Of a stretch of DNA of 64,000 nt, positions 59,301-64,000 are shown in pieces. Position numbers and translations under genes: made by a program. This DNA is from Elysia chlorotica (lineage: Eukaryota; Mollusca; Gastropoda; Plakobranchidae), in NCBI GenBank assembly GCA_003991915.1, contig RQTK01000709.1:124001-188000 (forward strand). Reading direction: 5' to 3'. Below the pieces are notes generated by a model, which did no database searches, was not told the origin of the DNA, and saw nothing but the letters and a program-made list of their open reading frames with translations. Positions within the stretch are counted from its first letter, which is position 1. Each line of letters opens with the position of its first letter.

Positions 59301-61830
59301 TCACAAATTTATAGTCATGATAATATCTACAAGTTTCCAAAGATATTTTTTGAGCATTAGAAATGTATTTCATACTTTCTTTTTATTCCAATATCAGATG
59401 TATATCAATAACATATTGATCTCTTGCAGAAAAGCAAAGATATAAAACCCCCTTATAAATCACCATTTAATTCTGAGAGTAAACTTATTTGATAAGATCA
59501 TTGAGCACTTAGTCCTTCTGTCAAGTGCTATAATATTGTGGTCACGATATACATTTCTGAAAGAATAACATAATTGTCTTTTCTTTTCTGTTCAAGTCCA
59601 ACTACGCAGGTCCAATAGATGATCTTGATCCGAGATTCTAATGTCTTAAAACTGAACAAAGACCTCAGTGGAATGGAAGAGATGATGACACAAAGCCTTC
59701 AACCTAAAAAGTTTAAGTATGTTTGTTTTTTTCTTGTAGATTTTAAAATAACTTAAGCAGTAAAAACAGTTTTTGGAAATAAGAACCTTTTATGCTTAGT
59801 ATCTCTTGTTTTATAAAAATAAACAACTTGAAATTTAACAAAAAGTTTTAAAAAGAATAAAGTGTATTGCTATCATGTTTAACTCAATGGTATAGTAACT
59901 TAGTCTCAATCATGTGTGATGCTAACTAGAACAAAAAATAGCGAATTAAAAAAAAAAACGAATTAAAAAAAAACATAATAAATATAAAATACTTTTAGAA
60001 ACTTAGAAATAGTTGTCTTGTTTTGTTTTCAAAGAATGTCATGGCTTTTTCAGTTTACCTGGTTCAAAGAATTTTAATTTTCTTACATTTTTTCTTTTTT
60101 TCTTTTTGTTAAAGGTATATATTTGAAAGCCTTGGTTATTTGGTTGCCTCAATACTGATAAGTAGTGTCCAGTTTCTCAAGAAAATAAATGAAAATGGAA
60201 TCAAGAAAATGTAAGTATTCCTCTGCATATATTTTTGCTCTCTGCAATTCAATTATGAAAGTATTTTAAGTTTGGCAATGTATTTATATCTTTTTGATGT
60301 GTTCTTTAGATCTTCTTTAGGAGTGAAGCTGACAATACAATTAAACAAAGAGTGCACCTTTTTGAAGTTATTTATATATTTTGATATGCTTGATCACCTC
60401 TTATTAGGAACATTAAATAAGGACTGATAAAATAAAAAACAATCGGTTGCAAATGCAACGATCTGTATAGAAAGAGATTGCCTTATTCATTTCAACAAAA
60501 TTCAATTGCAATTTAACTTTGCTTGTGTTAAAAATAGATAGTATTCATATGATAATATTATGTGAATTAAAAAAAGAGGGTTGCAAGTTTATGAATAACA
60601 AGTACCACAATAGACTTACCAATATAGACGCAGCAATATTTTTTATTTTTACAGAACCTTAAATAGAAATAGTTAATAACCACATTTGCAGAGTCTTGAC
60701 AGTAGTGAGTAAATAAACAACAAAAACGACATTTCTTAAAATAACAAAATGACAAGTGTAGATTTTCACATGAAAAGTTGATGTTTTTCACTTTTTTGTG
60801 TGTGGATATTCATATATTATAATTTTATTTGAAAATGATTGGATGTGGTTTATTTCCATTTCAAATGATGCTGTAAATTAATATTGCTTTGTAATCACTC
60901 AAGATTAAGTCATCTAAGTAATCCTCTAAAATGTTTTTTTTTTCAGGTGCAGAAATATATTGGCCATACAGCAAAATCTGACCAATATAACATTGACGAG
61001 GGAGTCTGATTTAGACAGGGCTCGCCATTTTTATGAGTTGTTGTACCTCAATCCAGATGTATGTTCCAAACTGCTTTCTCTCATTATTTGTTGTGTTTTA
61101 TACTATTTTTAAGGGTTATGGGATCTAAAAGATAAATATTGTCATAATGAGAACACTTTTAAAGATTGAATAAGATGAGAGTCCACATGTCACTGTTTTT
61201 TTTTTGTTTTTCTAAAAATGAAATGAAAAAGAATTGCGGCAAATTGTGGCAAATACTTTTCAATATATTTAAAAACGTGTGTTGTATTCAGTTTTTAAAG
61301 AAAGGTTTAAAGGGGCTGTATAAATAATTTTGGTAAATGGACATCTTAGCTATACAGATGCATTGTCTTTTTTTTTATTTTAAATTTTAATTGAAGAGGT
61401 GAATGATTAATTCATTCTTAAGTCCTAATGATGTCTATTTATGGAAAATCTGATATGCATACTATTTACTATGATTATTTCTTTTGATCCATGAATCAAT
61501 ATGTTAGGGATGTCATGGATCAAGACTTAGGGTTCCCTTTGTTCCGATAGTTGTAATGTAAGATTAAAATTGCATGTACTTCCTTTGTCAAAAGCAATGT
61601 GGAACCATTTCATTGTAAACTCTGACTGGTAACTTAAAATGTGTACTAATCTCCTGCAGGAGGTGCTCAACTCTGTGGCAGAGAGAGGACCTCACTTCAC
61701 CCTGAAGGAATATGAGCAGCTGATTGAGCTCTACCATCGCAGTTTCTCCGGGAACCCTGTCAGTGTTCAGGATGCTCGCAGGCAAAGGCTCTACAGCATT
61801 ATGGAAAAGGGTCAGAATGAGACGGTCTGA
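35273..61830 (+). CDS. EXOC4: exocyst complex component 4 (Sec8), 28 exons
   Basis: The product is Sec8, a rod-like subunit of the exocyst, which tethers secretory vesicles to the plasma membrane. The exon list gives about 933 residues, close to the 974 of human EXOC4: 35273-35332, 38370-38410, 39150-39238, 39578-39640, 40062-40200, 40580-40668, 41086-41162, 41473-41632, 42125-42261, 42687-42757, 43098-43236, 48086-48157, 48585-48722, 49435-49515, 49870-49939, 50354-50417, 50904-50995, 55609-55682, 56176-56296, 56593-56674, 57492-57702, 58556-58642, 58836-58867, 59140-59254, 59597-59716, 60115-60210, 60947-61058, 61660-61830. Residues 20-150 are the Sec8 N-terminal domain ([21 protein letters not shown]). 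[12 protein letters not shown] and [15 protein letters not shown] mark the C-terminal part. Three problems lie between 56.2 and 59.7 kb: a weak junction after exon 19, a duplicated exon 22 and a one-base frameshift in exon 25. The gene is certain; whether this copy is fully functional is not. Confidence 0.96.
35650..35850. other. GC-richer unidentified block in EXOC4 intron 1
   Basis: About 200 bases are clearly richer in GC than their surroundings (for example CCAAGCTTGGCAGCTCCC and GTGGTCCCCCCACAGG). Open frames exist but match no family I recognise. It may be an inserted repeat, since composition changes sharply on both sides. Confidence 0.4.
35936..36817 (-). mobile_element. non-autonomous piggyBac-like element
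   Basis: The 882-bp element is bounded by TTAA on both sides (35932-35935 and 36818-36821), the target site of piggyBac transposons. Its ends are inverted, CCCTTTTAACAC on the left and GTGTTCAAAGGG on the right, with one mismatch. Inside, on the minus strand, an acidic N-terminus remains (36430-36546, beginning [17 protein letters not shown]). A cysteine-rich C-terminus also remains (36243 to about 36390; [19 protein letters not shown], then [17 protein letters not shown]). The catalytic DDD core between them is gone. This is an internally deleted, immobile-by-itself copy. Confidence 0.9.
36740..36803. repeat. subterminal inverted repeat of the piggyBac-like element
   Basis: CAGGGCCGAT at about 36740 recurs as ATCGGCCCTG at about 36794-36803, near the right end of the element. 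Subterminal repeats of this kind commonly serve as transposase binding sites. That role is inferred. Confidence 0.55.
38370..38410 (+). CDS. EXOC4: EXOC4 exon 2 (41 nt)
   Basis: After TTTCAATCAG the exon reads [13 protein letters not shown] and ends with AG before donor GTAATG. It matches GLLISVIRTLST of the human protein. The phase links exon 1 (phase 0) to exon 3 (completing AGT, Ser). Confidence 0.9.
38429..38665. mobile_element. candidate MITE beside EXOC4 exon 2
   Basis: GTCAATTCACATCGTA at 38429-38444 and its reverse complement with one mismatch at 38650-38665 enclose 237 bp with no coding content. The element starts only 18 bases after the exon 2 donor. No clear target-site duplication is visible, so the superfamily is unknown. 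Confidence 0.6.
39150..39238 (+). CDS. EXOC4: EXOC4 exon 3
   Basis: The exon encodes [20 protein letters not shown] then DKRLGEVVT. It corresponds to [20 protein letters not shown] in human. It is part of the N-terminal coiled coil used in exocyst assembly. Confidence 0.95.
39578..39640 (+). CDS. EXOC4: EXOC4 exon 4
   Basis: The exon encodes [20 protein letters not shown] with split codons on both sides, matching the helix TELTTAIRTYQSITERI in human. The donor is GTAAGT. Confidence 0.94.
40062..40200 (+). CDS. EXOC4: EXOC4 exon 5, most conserved Sec8 segment
   Basis: The exon encodes [20 protein letters not shown] then [20 protein letters not shown]. The [13 protein letters not shown] motif is diagnostic of Sec8. 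The donor is GTAAGT. Confidence 0.97.
40580..40668 (+). CDS. EXOC4: EXOC4 exon 6
   Basis: The exon encodes [20 protein letters not shown] and HATDTIVQA. The KHYLxATD motif is conserved in Sec8 and other exocyst subunits. Confidence 0.96.
41086..41162 (+). CDS. EXOC4: EXOC4 exon 7
   Basis: The exon encodes [20 protein letters not shown] and LINRRD, matching [21 protein letters not shown] in human. It leaves in phase 0 before GTAAGT. Confidence 0.96.
41473..41632 (+). CDS. EXOC4: EXOC4 exon 8
   Basis: The exon encodes [20 protein letters not shown] and a variable tail with [12 protein letters not shown]. The helix is conserved and the tail is lineage-specific. Confidence 0.93.
42125..42261 (+). 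CDS. EXOC4: EXOC4 exon 9
   Basis: The exon encodes [20 protein letters not shown] and [17 protein letters not shown], equivalent to the IKEDLELDPEENSTLFMGIL segment in human. Confidence 0.94.
42475..42507 (+). other. EXOC4: candidate optional 33-nt exon in EXOC4 intron 9
   Basis: A strong acceptor (TTGTTTCTTTGTAG) and a donor GTAATG bracket 33 bases with no stop, in phase 0 like both neighbours. They would add [11 protein letters not shown]. The human protein has only about four extra residues at this point, with a different sequence, so this may be chance. Confidence 0.3.
42687..42757 (+). CDS. EXOC4: EXOC4 exon 10
   Basis: The exon encodes [20 protein letters not shown] and IAE, matching [20 protein letters not shown] in human. 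It ends with AG before GTTTTC, a weak donor fixed by phase. Confidence 0.88.
43098..43236 (+). CDS. EXOC4: EXOC4 exon 11
   Basis: The exon encodes [20 protein letters not shown] and [14 protein letters not shown], matching [20 protein letters not shown]. It leaves in phase 0 before GTAAGG. Confidence 0.95.
43237..48085 (+). other. EXOC4: EXOC4 intron 11, largest intron
   Basis: About 4.85 kb of T-rich DNA with a short GT run (44961-44978) and a CTGT/TATC-rich patch near 47207-47285. Several open frames of 60-110 codons occur, but none matches a family, so I see no gene nested here. Confidence 0.75.
48086..48157 (+). CDS. EXOC4: EXOC4 exon 12
   Basis: This exon of 24 codons, phase 0 at both ends, encodes [20 protein letters not shown] and LQAR. 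It matches the LYDMADVWVKIQ segment in human. Confidence 0.92.
48585..48722 (+). CDS. EXOC4: EXOC4 exon 13
   Basis: The exon encodes [14 protein letters not shown], a less conserved linker, then [15 protein letters not shown]. Human has LQMLLTEYLDMKNT and FAAFFAKKKPQRPK at the same places. Confidence 0.94.
49435..49515 (+). CDS. EXOC4: EXOC4 exon 14
   Basis: The exon encodes [20 protein letters not shown] and ends QQFEH, equivalent to [20 protein letters not shown] in human. Confidence 0.95.
49870..49939 (+). CDS. EXOC4: EXOC4 exon 15
   Basis: The exon encodes [20 protein letters not shown] and NIT. The VCKPGAxNIT motif is conserved across animal Sec8. Confidence 0.95.
50354..50417 (+). CDS. 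EXOC4: EXOC4 exon 16
   Basis: The exon encodes [20 protein letters not shown], matching IFHPLLRFIQEIEHALG. It ends with GG before GTGAGA. Confidence 0.95.
50904..50995 (+). CDS. EXOC4: EXOC4 exon 17
   Basis: The exon encodes [20 protein letters not shown] and [10 protein letters not shown], like LREFLTVYIKNIFLNQVLAE in human. It leaves one base (G) for the next exon. That is also the phase needed by both candidate microexons downstream. Confidence 0.95.
51434..51460 (+). CDS. EXOC4: candidate EXOC4 microexon a (27 nt)
   Basis: AG at 51432-51433 and a perfect donor GTAAGT enclose 27 bases that are far more GC-rich than the intron. With the carried base they encode GQDDEDWTP and keep the frame into exon 18. 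The acceptor has a poor pyrimidine tract, so regulated use would be expected if it is real. Confidence 0.5.
52647..52845. repeat. three-copy minisatellite in EXOC4 intron 17
   Basis: Three diverged units of 54-73 bp each contain GTTG, then AATAAACAA and TTAACTATTTA. The first and third also share ATCAAGACGTCC-like starts. It is a simple local repeat. Confidence 0.75.
53183..53365. repeat. degenerate trinucleotide repeat
   Basis: An old ACT/ACN and GCT-rich triplet repeat gives an open frame of Thr, Ala, Val and Leu. The composition explains the frame, so it is not a gene. Confidence 0.7.
53801..53827 (+). CDS. EXOC4: candidate EXOC4 microexon b (27 nt)
   Basis: The acceptor ACACAAG follows a CTTTTCTCTCGCTCTGTG tract, and the donor is a perfect GTGAGT. 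The 27 bases encode VEEEEDGHK in the phase of exons 17 and 18, and no stop arises if it is used alone or after microexon a. Its length, acidity and phase equal those of microexon a. Confidence 0.55.
55609..55682 (+). CDS. EXOC4: EXOC4 exon 18
   Basis: The exon encodes [20 protein letters not shown] and PLLL, matching the [20 protein letters not shown] segment in human. It leaves in phase 0 before GTAAGG. Confidence 0.94.
56176..56296 (+). CDS. EXOC4: EXOC4 exon 19, altered 3' boundary
   Basis: The exon encodes [20 protein letters not shown] and [13 protein letters not shown]. The family-like coding sequence continues 18 bases further (CNSAYR, as in CTAAYR of human) but meets TAA and has no GT donor there. 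The only canonical donor in the right phase is GTAACT at 56297, which would give ...RDKY then IVQ and drop those six residues. I use that boundary. The original one may have been lost. Confidence 0.75.
56593..56674 (+). CDS. EXOC4: EXOC4 exon 20
   Basis: The exon encodes [20 protein letters not shown] and DISRFL, very close to [20 protein letters not shown] in human. It needs one carried base, and ends with AG before GTAACA. Confidence 0.94.
56800..57425 (+). mobile_element. CR1/L2-like LINE reverse transcriptase fragment
   Basis: In the intron between exons 20 and 21, on the sense strand, [23 protein letters not shown] (the YADD catalytic box) and [16 protein letters not shown] are consecutive reverse transcriptase motifs. 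The frame then breaks, and a further piece ([13 protein letters not shown]) follows in another frame. Neither end of the element is intact. Confidence 0.8.
57492..57702 (+). CDS. EXOC4: EXOC4 exon 21
   Basis: This exon of 211 bases encodes [18 protein letters not shown], then [20 protein letters not shown] and VANVHESL, matching LANMHESL in human. It leaves in phase 0 before GTATGA. Confidence 0.94.
58434..58520 (+). pseudogene. EXOC4: EXOC4 exon 22, first copy without donor
   Basis: It encodes the same 29 residues as the second copy ([20 protein letters not shown] and onward). With no donor, use of its acceptor would read on into TAA at 58530-58532. It is therefore a decoy exon, or an assembly artefact. 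Confidence 0.75.
58556..58642 (+). CDS. EXOC4: EXOC4 exon 22, usable copy
   Basis: The exon encodes [20 protein letters not shown] then VPPHDELPT, phase 0 at both ends, with acceptor CATCTCCAG and donor GTGTGT. It matches EWLASRTKSAFSNL in human. Confidence 0.88.
58836..58867 (+). CDS. EXOC4: EXOC4 exon 23 (32 nt)
   Basis: The exon encodes [10 protein letters not shown] with GA carried, matching DLPPVSEQIMQTL in human. The acceptor is ATTTCAG and the donor GTATGT. Confidence 0.92.
59140..59254 (+). CDS. EXOC4: EXOC4 exon 24
   Basis: The exon encodes [20 protein letters not shown] and [30 protein letters not shown] is one of the most conserved stretches of Sec8. Confidence 0.96.
59597..59716 (+). 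CDS. EXOC4: EXOC4 exon 25, with one-base frameshift
   Basis: The exon starts [13 protein letters not shown] and then meets TAA at 59639-59641. From the next frame it continues [20 protein letters not shown], which matches VVKLNKDISAIEEAMSASLQ in human. The exon is 120 bases, where 119 are needed for phase with exon 26, so one base is extra, near GAGATTCTAATG (59632-59643). It may be a real mutation or a sequencing error. Confidence 0.85.
60115..60210 (+). CDS. EXOC4: EXOC4 exon 26
   Basis: The exon encodes [20 protein letters not shown] and [11 protein letters not shown], matching [20 protein letters not shown]. It ends with AT before GTAAGT. Confidence 0.95.
60947..61058 (+). CDS. EXOC4: EXOC4 exon 27
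   Basis: The exon encodes [20 protein letters not shown] and [18 protein letters not shown], matching [20 protein letters not shown] in human. Confidence 0.97.
61660..61830 (+). CDS. EXOC4: EXOC4 exon 28, C-terminus
   Basis: The exon encodes [33 protein letters not shown] and a short end MEKGQNETV before TGA at 61828-61830. The human protein ends about 20 residues later; the final tail is poorly conserved. Confidence 0.95.
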   Translation, partial: EVLNSVAERGPHFTLKEYEQLIELYHRSFSGNPVSVQDARRQRLYSIMEKGQNETV

Positions 61831-64000
61831 GAGTGTTATAAGGTTTACAATTTATCTCACTATGAATAGTCAATTTGTATGATAAAGTTTTTGATAATAT
61901 AAAATGATGCCATGCTTTTGTGATAAGAGATTGTGATTTGTGTCTGGAGTTGTGAATCGAGACATAATTGAGAGAGGTGATTATAACTTTTTGTAAAAAA
62001 GCTGAATTTATTGAGATGATTGTTCAGTTTGCGTCTATGATAATTTGATTATGCATGTGATGAAGTAGAGCACTTAGGTTTCGATGGTAAATGGGTTCCA
62101 ACATTAATTGCAATGAATTGATAGAGAAATAAAATAGGAAATGGTCCTGGAGTTGAAGTCAAAGTGCAACCATGAAGTTATTTGATTAATAGAGAGAGAA
62201 AACAGAAATAAGAAAAATGAAATGCAGTTATTTGATGGGTTTGACTTCAAGTATTTTCAATTTTATAATTCAACAACAAATAATATTTTTCCCATGTCTT
62301 GCTTTGACAGGAAAATTTTGTTTTATAATTTGACAATCATCATCATTATTAACATCAGTTTCAGCTTCATCATTAAGTGCCAAGATAAGAAGCATACTTA
62401 CTGTTATTTTCCTTCTTCCTCTTAATGTTTAATTTCTTTTGATGCTTTTTTTTTCAACTCTCCGTGTAGGCATTATAACTTTGATCTATTAATCTTCTTG
62501 TGTCTTTCTAGCAATTTATAACATGTTGCAGTGCCTGTCTTCTCATAAGTTGTACATGTGCAAAGAACAGTTTAATGCAAAGGAGTATCTGGTCATATTT
62601 TGTTATTTTTGATATTCTTTTATTTTGTTTGATAAAGTTAGTGGGCTCATAAGAGCTAATTTTTTTTAAATCTCATTTCTTTGCCGTTTTTTCTTTTTGG
62701 TCCAATGAAAGTTTCATCTGTTAGCACATTGTGTATTTTAGTCTTAAACATTATCTTTTCAATAGCAAGGCCTATTCCTTGTGTGCGCTCTATGTTGGCA
62801 AATTTCAAAAAATGTATAACATGTGAAAAATTTGATATATATATAATGTCGAAATGGAAGGTGTGCAAATTAATGCATAAATGTGCAAGCACAGGCGCAC
62901 ATGAATGCACCCAATAAGAGTGCGGCCTGATAGAAAAAGATAAATGATTGTACAGCTGGTATTCATATATGCAGGCCATATCTCTTTTTTACAATGGTCA
63001 ATTATCATGTCCTGGTTAGGAGTAGTCCACCCTGATGTAACAATATATGGTGGTCTGTTAAGTTTTTTGTAAAATTATTGTAAGATATAGTTTTACTGAT
63101 TTGTTAGTGGATGAGTTGTATGTTGCAGAAATCACCCTATCTTTTTTTATGTTGCAACAAAAAAATCTTAAGTCTTTCAAAAGATCTTCACCCATTTTGC
63201 TGAACCATTATTAATTAAAACCATCTTTTTTGTTAGAAAAACATCTATTCAGGTTACATTTTGATTTAATTAAAATTCATATTGCTTACTCTTATTTGCA
63301 ACAGCATCTAGTCTTTCTTCATTTATTTTACTCATATGCAGTGCAGTTTAATATGATCAAGTACTGTTGCTTAGGAGAAGCTCAAATGCTAATTTGATTA
63401 TGAAAAACAATAATTATAATTTGGGTCACGGTATTTCTCTTAAAATTGTCAGACACAATTTATAATTTTGTTCAAGTTTCTTATCTTACAATTGGTTGGT
63501 GATAAACGGTACTGTGTAGGGAAACAAAGAAAAAAGTGCAAATTGATTTAAGTTTAAATAATTTGTGTTGTATGTAATATGCCTCCCTTATGAGACTCCA
63601 AACATTTGCGCAAATATTCTATAGAAACTCATTTTGAATAGACATTGTATACTATTATTTTATTAAAATTTCAGCTGTGTTATAGCAAAACAGTTATAAT
63701 ATTGTTCAAGATTGGGAGTATGTAATAAAACTTTGATCATTACATGTGCAATTTAACCTAAAAGAATAAAGTATTAAAACATTTCTATTGACTGATTGAA
63801 AAACAATGTTGAGTGTTAATTTCCCTGCGCCGTTTGTGAAATTGTTATTTTGTCAGACAAATATGATGCGGGATGATCTATCAGGAAGATCATTTCCAAA
63901 TCAAGTTCCAAACAGTATTAGTTTAAAACCAGGTCTTCAAGACAGGTTGAGAAATAAAAATTAGAAGAGTTATTACTCCTAGTACTTTTAGCTTTTTACA
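61831..64000 (+). other. EXOC4: EXOC4 3' UTR and downstream flank
   Basis: No further coding exon is seen. AATAAA occurs at 62128-62133, about 300 bases past the stop, and again at 63724-63729 and 63765-63770. Short and long 3' UTR forms are therefore possible. Confidence 0.6.

Overview
This is a eukaryotic, AT-rich window with many spliced exons (canonical GT/AG sites, phases that close exactly) and old transposon debris. Three protein-coding genes can be rebuilt exon by exon. Gene structure, the LINE, piggyBac and tRNA-SINE remnants, and the repeated TAGATC hexamers suggest an invertebrate. My best guess is a lophotrochozoan, perhaps a heterobranch gastropod, but that is an inference and no marker gene proves it.

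Layout. (1) 1-16114, minus strand: the single invertebrate orthologue of RANBP9/RANBP10, scaffold of the CTLH (GID) ubiquitin ligase. Twelve coding exons give 637 residues with SPRY, LisH, CTLH and CRA modules. Its first exon and promoter are duplicated in tandem (12523-14490 and 15023-16752), so there are two equivalent first exons. (2) 20403-25061, plus strand: an arrestin domain-containing (ARRDC, alpha-arrestin) gene. Seven exons are found, with two PPxY motifs; the exon carrying the start codon was not found. (3) 35273-61830, plus strand: EXOC4/SEC8, exocyst subunit 4, in 28 recognisable exons (about 933 residues). Regions 1-4292 and 61831-64000 look like 3' UTR and flank. 25062-34800 is mostly non-coding, with a LINE remnant and several local duplications.

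Most unusual points: two separate 27-base, frame-preserving, acidic candidate microexons in one EXOC4 intron; three lesions close together in the 3' half of EXOC4 (a lost splice donor, a 122-bp duplication of an exon with its acceptor, and a one-base frameshift); an 882-bp piggyBac-like element keeping only the two ends of its transposase; and the duplicated RANBP9 first exon. The lesions could be real or assembly errors, which sequence alone cannot decide.

The genes have a loose common theme: RANBP9 and the PPxY arrestin both work with ubiquitin ligases, and arrestins and the exocyst both act in membrane traffic. I see no sign that the three are co-regulated. No previously unknown system was recognised.
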